Positions 10,786-19,269 of a stretch of 22,144 bases of DNA are shown here, in pieces. Within the stretch, counting starts at the first letter, position 1; every line of letters starts with the position of its first letter. A program made the translations under genes and the position numbers. This DNA is from Hypsibius dujardini. Its lineage: Eukaryota > Tardigrada > Eutardigrada > Parachela > Hypsibiidae. Location of the stretch: positions 1 through 22,144 of the forward strand of contig LRSR01000171.1 of NCBI GenBank assembly GCA_001579985.1. Direction: 5' to 3'. Under the pieces are notes generated by a model, which worked only from the letters and a program-made list of their open reading frames with translations, was not told the origin of the DNA and ran no database searches.

Positions 10786-12784
10786 CCTGTCTGCCTGCCT
10801 GCCTGCCTAACTGTTTGTCTGTTTGTCTGTTGTCTGTCTCTCTGTTTTTCTCTGTCTGTTTGCTTGTCTTCCTGTCTGCTTGTTGGACTGACTGACTAAA
10901 TATTCATCTCTCTGCCTGCCTGCATATCTGGCTGTTAGATGTCTGACGCAGTAAATTGCCGGAACCGCCCTCAACAACTGTCTGGACTTTCACGTATTTT
11001 TACTTGTTTACAAGTTCTTCTAAGTTAGCAATAATAGTACTGTGAAACTGGGCGTAGGACGGAAATTCGGAACCAGTGAATCAGAGATTTTGAACCGAGA
11101 TTTCATTCCTCTCTGCCTTGCAGGAGTTTCGATTGACGGACCACGACGGCCGGACAATCTTCCAGACCAAGTACACCGTCCAAGCGTCGGCCGACGAAAT
11201 CCGCGACATCATCCATCGCGATCTGGACCACCTGGCGCGAGGCCGCACGGAGAACTGTCTGAAGGAGGAGGAGGACCGGCATTATCCGATGGTAAGAGAG
11301 TGTTGCCTTAATCGTGCCATACTTGAGCCTTGAGGGCGTTTTCACCGTGCGATACATGTTGAGTAGTGTACAGCAGTGAGTACGAACTATGCATCGAACC
11401 GGACGTGGGTGTGTATGTCTATGTAGTAGTTGCTGTGATTGACAGCATGATAGCATGATTAGCATTCGTTTGTTGGCTTACTTAACCCCCGAAGGGGCGT
11501 GTCTCTCATTTGCAGTTCACCTGCGTCTTGAACCCATTCGAAGGTTTAATTTGATTTCGGGGGTTTTCGTTTTTTTTAGGAAGGCATGGAGGAAGACATG
11601 GACGATTTGGACTACGGACGAAACGATGACGAACCGGAACCGGATCCAGACAGTCACGATCAACCTGTTGACTTGTCCTGCATGCGGGCGTCAGTCATCC
11701 GACACGGTACGACCGAACGCCATCCGCCCCGGTCGAGGAGTCCGATAAAGTCGTCGCGTAGCAATATGTCTACACCGACGAAGAGATTCTTTGCTCACCC
11801 TCACAGTCAACCTGGTAAGACAGACGACAGACAGACAGACAAACAGACAGGCAGGCAGGCAGGTAGACAGACAGGCAGGCAGGTAGACAGACAGACAGGC
11901 AGGCAGGCAGGCAGGCAGACAAGCAGACAGGCAGACAGGCAGGAAGGCAGGCAGACAGGCAGGCAGACAGATTGACAGACAGACAGACATAAGGACAGAA
12001 CGGTATAGACTGATATGGACCGATTATCTTCGCAGGGTCGCCGAGAGCCAGTCCGGTTAGCTTCATGCGCCAACGCATGAACCCACCCCTCTTCGTCCTC
12101 AACCCAGCCGGAATGGACGATCTCCCCCAGCTGATGCAGCCGCTGGAGATGTCATCGCCGACCAGCCGCATCCACCACGTTCACTCCACCCGACTGATGG
12201 ACTGCATCACCGGCTACACACCCACACCAAACGGCGAGTCGCCCACCTCCTGTCCGGATCTCGATGACAAGATGGATGTTCGCCGCTCCTACGCTTGCAG
12301 CTTTCCCGGTATGTCACTCTATATTCCGGTCCCTCGACCTAAATCTATCCGGTTGCCTCAACCAAGCCCACGCCCTGCTTGTTTATTAATTAGATTGCAT
12401 CGCCAAAATTATTCATGCTTGTATCTGCTTTCATAGAGTGTAACAAGATGTACAAGAAGTCATCCCATCTCAAGGCTCATATCAGAACCCACACAGGTAC
12501 ATGTGTACACAGTATATCGTATAGCCAGCCCGTCGGTATGAAATCTTTTTGACCGATGCGATAAGGTATCATCAACGTGACGCACGTTTGTCTATTATCA
12601 GGTGAAAAACCATACGCCTGCTCGTGGGACGGCTGTGACTGGCGTTTCGCGCGGTCGGACGAGCTGACTCGGCATTTTCGGAAGCATACTGGTAAGGAAA
12701 AACACATGCAGTGGGGCAAAACAGACAGTTCAACTCACTACAGACAGTCAGCCAAACAAACAGGTAAACACATCTATAATATAC

Positions 12785-12832
<48 letters not shown>

Positions 12833-12838
12833 ACAGAC

Positions 12839-12897
<59 letters not shown>

Positions 12898-13239
12898 AAC
12901 AGACAGACAGGTTGTAATAAGACTAATTGAATTTCCTTTTCTAGGAGATAAACCATTCAAATGCCAGTTCTGCGATCGCGCATTTGCTCGCTCAGGTATG
13001 TGTAGTGTAGTGCGTCACTGTCGTTGTAGTAAAGCAGGAGTAATTTCCGGTCAACGCTATGACGCAGGGCGTGACCTGTTATGCTAACCCACTAACTCTT
13101 CTTTCCGCTGACAGATCACCTCGCTCTTCACCTGAAACGTCATCCGGACGGTGCTAACAGCGAACGGCGGCAGTCTGCTGAGTCGGCGGCCTCCGGCAGT
13201 TTCTCCCATTCCTACAGTATGCTGCGGCACTCACCTTGA
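4810..13239 (+). CDS. KLF: Krüppel-like transcription factor (KLF), 8 coding exons, PVDLS motif
   Basis: Nuclear DNA-binding factor expected to bind CACCC/GC-box promoters. Exons: 4810-4848, 11124-11291, 11580-11814, 12036-12308, 12437-12496, 12602-12691, 12945-12995, 13115-13239 (stop TGA), giving 346 residues. Three C2H2 fingers occupy residues 233-315: C235/C240/H253/H257, C265/C270/H283/H287, C295/C298/H311/H315. They have KLF-type linkers (HTGEKPY, HTGDKPF) and helices [16 protein letters not shown] and RSDHLALH. An acidic stretch (about 70-96) is followed by PVDLS (98-102), the CtBP-corepressor motif of KLF3/8/12. [14 protein letters not shown] looks more like KLF5/6/7, so I do not assign an orthologue. 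About 31 residues follow the last finger, whereas many KLFs end near it. The exons from 11124 on are secure. The first exon, 6.3 kb upstream, is chosen because [13 protein letters not shown] ends in phase 0 at a strong GTAAGG donor. The ATG at 10654 is a rival. Confidence 0.93.
5216..5875. repeat. AT-rich low-complexity island
   Basis: Dominated by AATAATAT, TAAAATAAT and AAATATT words; the purest part is at about 5755-5850. The phrase AAAATATTATAAAATAATTGTAAAATAAT recurs in variant form near 5550-5595, 5698-5735 and 5830-5865, so part of it is a degenerate tandem repeat. It contains no coding frame. Confidence 0.75.
6463..6590. repeat. (TGTC)n/(TGCC)n tetranucleotide array
   Basis: Interrupted CTGT and CTGC units in KLF intron 1, with TGTC on the KLF sense strand. 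It translates to meaningless CLSVCLPA-type strings. C/T interchange between TGTC and TGCC units is the main variation. Confidence 0.9.
6736..6843. repeat. Compound (TGTC)n-(TGCC)n array
   Basis: A TGTC block (about 6736-6760), a mixed stretch, then about 15 near-perfect TGCC units at 6782-6841. TGTC lies on the sense strand of KLF. Confidence 0.92.
7416..7592. repeat. Scattered (GGCA)n/(GACA)n short arrays
   Basis: GGCA units at 7419-7438 and mixed GACA/GGCA units at 7524-7592. They lie in the opposite orientation to the TGTC arrays elsewhere in the same intron. Confidence 0.85.
7929..7985. repeat. (TGTC)n array
   Basis: About 13 nearly perfect TGTC units, followed by diverged CTGT words to about 8125. 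Confidence 0.92.
8762..8950. repeat. (TGTC)n array, interrupted
   Basis: TGTC units with TGCC, TGTG and TATC variants, in KLF sense orientation. All three frames stay open across it because the repeat lacks stop codons. This creates spurious Cys/Leu/Ser-rich open frames. Confidence 0.9.
10654..10680 (+). CDS. KLF: Candidate alternative first coding exon of the KLF gene
   Basis: ATG at 10654 opens nine codons (MKFCKRKFL) ending at 10680 in ...TTCTTG|GTAAGG. The distal first exon ends ...GTCTTG|GTAAGG in the same phase 0. Either could therefore splice to the exon at 11124 and continue EFRLTDHDG in frame. The short N-terminus is strongly basic, whereas the distal version is not. A proximal promoter would lie within about 10250-10650, where I see no obvious core element. 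Transcript evidence is absent, so this may be a chance match to a donor consensus. Confidence 0.45.
10685..10923. repeat. (TGTC)n/(TGCC)n array
   Basis: Tetranucleotide array starting right after the alternative KLF exon. The purest part is at 10757-10808, with a diverged tail to 10923. TGTC is on the KLF sense strand. Confidence 0.9.
11817..11997. repeat. (GACA)n/(GGCA)n array in KLF intron 3
   Basis: Mixed GACA and GGCA units fill nearly all of this 221-bp intron, in the orientation opposite to the arrays of intron 1. The donor GGTAAGACAGAC merges into the repeat. Confidence 0.92.
12721..12912. repeat. Compound (GGCA)n-(GACA)n array in KLF intron 6
   Basis: About ten GGCA units (about 12787-12830), then about eighteen GACA units to 12912. 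They lie in the 253-bp intron between the finger 2 and finger 3 exons. Both blocks are nearly pure, which suggests recent expansion. Confidence 0.93.
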
Positions 13240-14099
13240 TGACGAACAGCGTTTACACTAAACCCCACACTGACAACCCGCTCACCCTGCCACCAACATC
13301 GCCACCTATTCCCTCCCTTCGTGTGTTGTGACATCCTATGTCCACACGCACGCTGAAGAGATTTTTCTGTGGTCTGTCTGAGTGGCTCGTCCACAGACAG
13401 ACAGGCAGACAGACAGACAGGCAGATCGTCGCCTCTTTCTCACTTTCACAAGAGTATTACCTTTTTAATATCCAGTGTTTGTTTGCGGCCGATTGGCTGA
13501 TTGAACAGCTAGTTGGCATGCATAATTCTGGTTGAGAAATGCCGGTGAAAATGGTCACGTCATAACTGCCCATTAGGATTTATTATTTTTCTGCGCTGCA
13601 GCTGTTGTTCGCCTTTCATGTCTCCCTATGTCTTTGTGTCTCTGTGTTTCTCTACGCTAGATAACTTTATTTTTCGGAAGCACTTTGTGTTTTTTTTTAA
13701 AAAATTTTCCATTCCCACTTTTTTTATCGTAAAAACCGTCCATTATCACGCGCGAAAATAAAACCAAGGCTGGCAATTAAAGTCTGTTTAATCTAATGCC
13801 GTAATTATCTGTGGCGTATACTGGCGGAGTAGTAAGAACAAAATTATATGTAGTTTTTAATTCATTCTCAGTTTGTATCAGTTTCTCGTTAGAAGATAAA
13901 ATGACGCGGTCAACATTAAGTCAGCTAACAAGGGATCAATTACCAGTGCAACTCTCCGATCGCGAACAAACTTGTTTCTGAAATATCATTTTTTTAACAT
14001 AATTTAAAAAAAATATGACTCGCGGCAAAGAGTTTCCCGTTCAACGAGGAAAAATTCGGAGACGATCTCAATTGGCTCACGTACATTGCAATAATCATG
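13240..14099. other. KLF 3' UTR and downstream spacer
   Basis: Starts after the KLF stop codon. It contains a short GACA/GGCA run at 13394-13425. From about 13560 it is AT-rich. No other gene is seen. Confidence 0.55.
13757..13762 (+). terminator. Candidate KLF poly(A) signal AATAAA
   Basis: AATAAA lies about 520 bp after the KLF stop codon. It is the first canonical hexamer on this strand that I noticed. Use is not proven. Confidence 0.45.
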
Positions 14100-14414
14100 A
14101 ACGCTTGATTGAATGATTTAACGGTTGATCTTGAACGTTGCAGTTCAACCAGGAAGAGCTTTCCTTTTTAATTACGTTTTGTTTCGAATTAGCGAAAAAC
14201 AGTATGACATCGCTTTCTTTCCATCCGACACAAGGCTCCAGAAGTAGCCTCACAACGTTAACAGGATTGATTTCCACCATACTGTCGAGAGAAAAAAATA
14301 CTTTGAATTATTGCAGCGAAATAATGAAAATAAAAACTGAAAATAATAACCTAACACGAAGATTTCTAAGGAAAAAGCCGAAAAGAGCCACAATAAATCA
14401 TTCAATCAAGCGTT
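14100..14414. mobile_element. 315-bp segment bounded by perfect 21-bp inverted repeats
   Basis: ACGCTTGATTGAATGATTTA (14101-14120) is exactly inverted at 14394-14413, and one more base pairs on the outside. The segment lies inside an open frame running 14138-14752 (+). Terminal inverted repeats suggest a small DNA-transposon remnant or MITE, but no target-site duplication is evident next to them. The encoded 204-residue product resembles nothing I recognise. Confidence 0.5.
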
Positions 14415-14621
14415 TACGAATATTGTTAATGTACGAGCTGAAGCACTTAGCAGGTTTTACTGTACTACATGCAGAAAGGGTAAATTATGAGGCAAAACTG
14501 AGGCAAAATATCAACTTGCTAAAATGTTATCAAATTAAAACTAGCAAGTGTATGTTATACACTAAGAAATGCGGAGCTCGCGTATTGATAATTGGGGCAA
14601 TGGGCAATGGGCAAGGACGTC

Positions 14622-14865
14622 ACGTCAGACACACGGACAGCGCGTCGCCCACCCACACGGCGTGGGCGGACCGTACACGTGGGCATGCGTACGCGTGGGC
14701 GAGGCCGGACATCAAACCGGCCACCAGCAGAGCTGAATGCAGCGCTGCGTGACGTCATACACACAGCGCGTCGTCCTCGCCCACGCGCCCACGCGGACCG
14801 TACACGTGCCCATGCGTACGCGTGGGCGAGGCCGGACATCAAACCGGCCACCAGCAGAGCTGAAT
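14622..14865. repeat. GC-rich direct duplication (about 127-130 bp, 2 copies) with hairpins
   Basis: Copy 1 is 14622-14751 and copy 2 is 14752-14865. The last 55 or so bases before GCTGAAT (ends 14738 and 14865) are identical. Each copy contains GGCCGGACATCAAACCGGCC, a six-bp stem with an eight-base loop. Copy 2 also has the near-palindrome GCCCATGCGTACGCGTGGGC. The block is CpG-rich in an AT-rich setting and is followed by CTTCGCTCG repeats (about 14874-14895). It may be a piece of a mobile element. It is not recognisable as a tRNA or known SINE. Confidence 0.75.
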
Positions 14866-14895
14866 AAGAAATGCTTCGCTCGCTTCGCTCGCTCC

Positions 14896-15265
14896 GCATG
14901 ATTAAAATTAAAATTATTCATCTTTGTGTTCATCATCTCACCCATATATTACACAGAACGATTATTACACATTACAGTACTCATGTGAAGCTGAAGGGTA
15001 CACTTCGATACATACACCCAAGGCTAGGTGTGCATTATATACATAGTAAATGTAAAGTACATACATAGTAAAATAAAGGTAAAATTGCATGCTCCCAAAA
15101 GGAGTAATAATGATTAAGAATAAAAACATTTAAAGAATCCAGGTGTGCGAATGCTTAGCAGAGACTACACGTAGAAGGGTAAAATAAGTTCTCTAACACT
15201 AGGGCAAAATATTAACGAGTGCGCTTTTAAAAAGGACCCGGTCGGTGCGAATTTGGTGAGTTTTG
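14896..15265. other. PINK1 3' flank / KLF-PINK1 convergent spacer
   Basis: AT-rich, with TACATAGTAAA words repeated at about 15040-15074. It should include the PINK1 3' UTR (minus strand), but I found no clear AATAAA on that strand. Confidence 0.4.
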
Positions 15266-18200
15266 TCAGTAGACGGTTGAAACGGTAAGAAGTTTCCAGC
15301 CCTCCATGATTTCGGTGAGCTGACAGCGTTTCAAAAACGTCGCCAGCAAAGCCCGATGCATCGGATGTTGACGGGAACCGCAGATCAGCTTCACACACAG
15401 GCACATTATCCACAACCGGACCGTCTCCAGTGTGGGTATCTTCTCAAGGGGAAAGTCCCACAGCATCATGTGGCAGGCAGTGGCGGCCAGCGAAGGACTC
15501 GGTCTCTGTAGGAGAAACAAATGTACAAGGCCGACACATCATCCACCGAAAGTTATGTTCCATCATATTTCATACGAACAAAAAAGTAAAACTCAATACT
15601 TAAATACAAGAATTAATTATTTTAATTTATATTTATATTATTTAATGATATCATAAAATTTATTTGGTTTATACGGGATACCGGCAAAATACCTTGCTGG
15701 GATCACGTCGCAGGATGCCGTGGATGAGGTTGTTTAACGGCCCGTTTTCCGCGATAACTTCCGGCAGCCGCGTGTCATCATAATTGGCGGAATCCAACTT
15801 GAATATGCCCTCAAAGAAGGGGTTAAACCCGGCAAAGATCTCGTAACCCACAGTGCCGATCGCCCACAAGTCCGAGCGAGAGTAGTCAATCACCGAAAAA
15901 AGTCCCGCACTGGCGTTCACCACCTTGTGATACGAGGGACAGAAGTTAGAATAGACAACTTTACAGCATCGACAGTCAGTGCCGATGTCATGGCTTAATT
16001 ACAGGACTAGTAGTATATACCTCGGGAGCCATCAAGGCGCGGTTTCCACCTTTGGGAATTAGCGGTGAGGTGTACTTCAACTTGAGCGAATTCAAACTGC
16101 AGCCGAAATCCGAGAGGACGGCTCGCACAATGGATTCTCCTGCAAAAATAAGGATGGACGTATGAACATCGTGTCCCATTGAGACCGTCGGTCAGGCAGT
16201 GAGATTTCGTCCGCCAGACACCTGACAGTCAGTCAGACTCAGACAAACCAAATAGGCAACAGGAGAAAAGATACAAAAACAAATAGTCAGACACAGACAG
16301 ACAGACAGACAGACAGACAGGCAAATAACTCATCGTACCAGCGGACTGGCACCAAGACAAAACACTAGTCCAATAGAACGGCAGACAGACAAACAAACAC
16401 GCAGGCAAACGGACAGATATGCAGACAAACGGTTAGTCAGACTTAAGAATAATCAAACAAGAACAGTACATGGACAACTCGAGATACAAAGGGACATTCA
16501 GGCAGCCAAATGGTTAGTCAGACAAGTGATATTCAGGCTTGCAAATAGACAGCTAAGTCTGGCTAAGCCAACAGGGCACTTAGATACACAATCCAAAAAA
16601 CGGCCACTCAGACAGAAAGAAATTCAGTCAGCCTACTAACAAAAGAGATAGAAAGACAGACAAGCAGCTAGGGAGCCAAGGACAGACACAATTAGATAAC
16701 AAGCGTCATGAACTGCTACGCCGGTGAACAAATACAGATGAAAAGTTTCCAGTATAAGCTTACCTTGTTTAACGAGGAGAATATTGTCGCTCTTCAAATC
16801 CCTATGGCAGACATTCTCTTTTCCCAGCTTCACCAGACCCTCCAGCAACTGCGCGAACACCGCCAACCCTTCCGAGAGTTCATACTTGGATCGCTTCAAC
16901 AGATCATCCCGGAGGGTGCAAGAATACCTGACAAAGCAAATAGCGTTTGATATGAAAAATTGTCACTGCTCTCGCTCTCTCGGTCTCTCCATTTTGACCG
17001 GGTTGACTGGACGCCGTACTTGTTCATCAGCACAAACATGGTCTGATTGCGGCCTAGTCCCTCCGGATGAAGTCGCGCCGGTAGCGCACTGGGAAAAAGC
17101 CGATCGCACTCCGGCAGCCGGGGTACCTCGTCGACCAGGGCCTGGAAGACGTCGATAATGTTCAGGTGACGCAGGCGCGACGGAAGGAGCTCGTTTTGGA
17201 AGATCCGGGAGACTTCGTCCGCGTTGGAGTGATTGGAATAGTTGAAGAGGACCTTGACGGCCAGATCGTAGCTCTTTGCCGGAGCTAGAACCACACCGTA
17301 AAAATAGCGGAACAAAATCGAAGACACCCAGAAATGTAAGGGGACGTACCGGGATCAACCGTTTGCCGCATTCGAGCTTCATAGACGGCCGCGTTACAAC
17401 CTTTGCCGAGCGGCTTGCCGAATTCCAAATCGGATATCTTCCGGAAGCCAGACAGATCTAGTGGGGGCTTCTGTTGATCGACATTTGCTTTCGAGAACTC
17501 ATTCGCATCCTCCTGAAAACAAATCATCCTTAAAACCCACTCATTTAATCACTTAAACAGGGAAAACTACATAGATAAAAAGCATCAATAGTAAAGTTAA
17601 AACAGAATCAAATACGACACAGCTAATCAACAATCAATCGATAAAACATACACTGACAAAAGTCGGTCCATTCAACCAATCAACTAGCTAAACTTCATTG
17701 AATTTCGCTAATAGAGCTACATGTAATCAGCAACCAATCAATGCATGCATCATTGACGAAAAGCCGAACAATTCATCAATCAAATAGCTAAAGTATATTA
17801 AATTCGAGACAGCTACAGAAGTCAGCAATCAATCGATGCAAACAACACTTGATAAACGCCAATCAATTCATCAATCAACTGTTTAAAATTCATTGTAGTA
17901 CAGAATATCGATTAGCCAATCAACAATCCATCAATGTAACACATGCAAATGCTAGCCAGGTCGAAAACTTTGCATCTACGAACGACTTACGCCGGTGACT
18001 CACCCTGGCTGCGCCACAAGCAGCATTCGTCTTGAATTCATCCGTCTTACTTTCCCGAAGGAACGCCGCGATGAAGCCCAACAACGGCGCGACAGGTCGT
18101 CCATGGCGCACCGCCAACCTCCTCAAGAAAACAGTCGTCCTCCTAGCCTCCTGAAGCACATTCAGCCCAAGAATCCCTCTAAACACCTCCCGCCAAGTCG

Positions 18201-18405
18201 TGGCAGCTGAAGTGACTGGCGGTGGAGGCAACGGTCGCGGTACTCGCAGCAGCACTTTCCGTCCTACTCCGACCGTCGTCGCTCCCCAAGGCGCCTGGAT
18301 GGCCTGTTGCTGCTGCTGTTTGGCGATGTGCCCGTGGATCTGGTAGAGCTGCCGCATCCGGGCGACCTGCTTGTGGAGCCCCACGAAGATTTGCCGAAGA
18401 GACAT
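15266..18405 (-). CDS. PINK1: PINK1, mitochondrial serine/threonine-protein kinase, 7 exons, complete
   Basis: Kinase of the outer mitochondrial membrane that phosphorylates ubiquitin and Parkin on damaged mitochondria. Exons in coding order: 18405-18004, 17512-17350, 17284-17020, 16927-16764, 16139-16021, 15923-15693, 15505-15266 (TGA). They give 527 residues; phase is kept at every junction. Residues 1-72 lack Asp/Glu and are rich in Arg/Lys, as in a mitochondrial presequence. A short hydrophobic segment lies at 104-116, where PINK1 proteins have their membrane/PARL region. Kinase marks: Gly-loop 170-177 (GKGCNAAV), Lys199, Asp320 in [11 protein letters not shown] 342-344, APE 369-371, and SDLWAIG near 388-394. 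The insert ending [11 protein letters not shown] is typical of PINK1. The C-terminal region (449-527) begins [16 protein letters not shown], the PINK1-specific extension. The start has A at -3. The gene diverges from GMPS and converges on KLF. It is shorter than human PINK1 (581). Confidence 0.96.
15506..15692 (-). other. PINK1 intron 6
   Basis: AT-rich intron bounded by AAG|GTATTT and CTACAG|AGA on the minus strand, phase 0. No internal feature. Confidence 0.85.
16140..16763 (-). other. PINK1 intron 4 with CTGT-derived sequence
   Basis: A 624-bp phase-1 intron. The plus strand shows GACA units at 16287-16320 and diverged GACAGAC/GTCAGAC words throughout, so CTGT lies on the PINK1 sense strand. 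No exon-like sequence was found inside. Confidence 0.85.
17590..17945. repeat. Degenerate tandem repeat (about 90-106 bp) in PINK1 intron 1
   Basis: The theme 'agcaatcaatcgatgcaaa' recurs at about 17622, 17728, 17824 and 17912. After the first three starts come GA(C/T)(A/G)AA, a CAATTCATCAATCAA-type block, AGCTAAA/TGTTTAAA and ATTNAATT. Spacing shrinks from about 106 to 90 bp. It lies in the 491-bp intron 1 (17513-18003). I see no coding sense. Confidence 0.65.
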
Positions 18406-18440
18406 GATGTCGCTGTGTCGCGGTCAGGTGTCAGGGAATA

Positions 18441-18476
18441 TTAAAAAAAAATAACGATGTCTCCCCGGGGAGACAT
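18441..18476 (-). promoter_or_regulatory. Possible short upstream ORF in the PINK1 leader
   Basis: On the minus strand an ATG at 18476 opens 11 codons (MSPRGDIVIFF) closed by TAA at 18441, 35 bp before the PINK1 start. It exists in mRNA only if transcription begins upstream of 18476, which is unknown. Confidence 0.3.
18457..18476. promoter_or_regulatory. 20-bp perfect palindrome upstream of PINK1
   Basis: ATGTCTCCCCGGGGAGACAT is its own reverse complement. It lies 52-71 bp upstream of the PINK1 ATG. It is a candidate binding site for a dimeric factor; I do not recognise the factor. Confidence 0.45.
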
Positions 18477-19191
18477 GGTAATGCTGACAATGGAAGCGCC
18501 GAAATAGTCCGCCATCCTCTTGGCGATTCGAATTTCAATTCTAAATTAAATTCTGCAGTAAAAACACCGTGTGTGAGTGCGACTGTTCGGGAAAAACAAG
18601 TTACACTTCAAATTGAAGTGAGAGATCCGCGACGTCTTCAGCAAAGATTATTACCTTCCAATGAGCGAAAAACGCAGTAAAAGTTGCACTCAACCGCCTT
18701 TTCGGAAGATTACATCCATCCGATACCCAAAAAAGATGTGATATCGGCAGTTCACCTTTCAGTATCCGTGAAAAAAACAGTTATTTTGGTCGTGATTTCA
18801 TCAGCTGAAAATTCCACAACAAATGACGTAAATATATTTTTGTTCGGCCGGTCGGCTCGAATCCCAAAAAGAATGTTGTGGGCCGAGCCGTCCGCTGAAA
18901 TCCAGGCACGGGATTGGTCGCGCGTGGGCCCGCCCTTCTAGCATACGACAGCAGAATTTCCCCCTAACCACCTCGCAAACGGCACAAAAAAATGAACACA
19001 GGACAAACAGGCACAGCAAAATTACTCCAAGTCCCGAAAATTTTTCGTTTAACTCCCCGGAAAACGGGACTGTCCGAACCTTATTCCAATCCCCATATCT
19101 TCCCCGCAGTATTTTTTGAATTGTGGAATTAAATTTCATCCCACCGGAACACATTTCCCTCGCATCGCCGTTCGGAGGTGGAAGAAGTTTG

Positions 19192-19269
19192 GTGAGCAAG
19201 GGGAAGATTTTTTTGCCATGATTTGTTGTCACATTTTTTTGCGTCATCAAGTTTTGTTTTGCTTGGCAG
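19192..19269 (+). other. Probable 5' UTR intron of GMPS
   Basis: Donor TTTG|GTGAGC and acceptor TTGCTTGGCAG bound 78 bp, the same size as several GMPS introns. A second AG four bases on (GGCAGGCAG, ends 19273) offers a tandem acceptor just ahead of ATG codons at 19277 and 19355. No transcript evidence. Confidence 0.5.

Larger units (their letters stand above)
4849..11123 (+). other. KLF intron 1 (6,275 bp)
   Basis: Bounded by TTG|GTAAGG and TTGCAG|GAG, both in phase 0. It contains the AT-rich island, several CTGT/CCTG arrays, a (TG)n tract at 6197-6218, and an alternative first exon near its 3' end. Unremarkable stretches are 4849-5215, 7022-7415, 7990-8760, 8950-9000 and 9620-10650. Within these, CAGT repeats lie at 7187-7206 and a G10 run at about 10073-10082. 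Long first introns of animal regulators often hold enhancers, but I cannot point to one. Confidence 0.75.
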
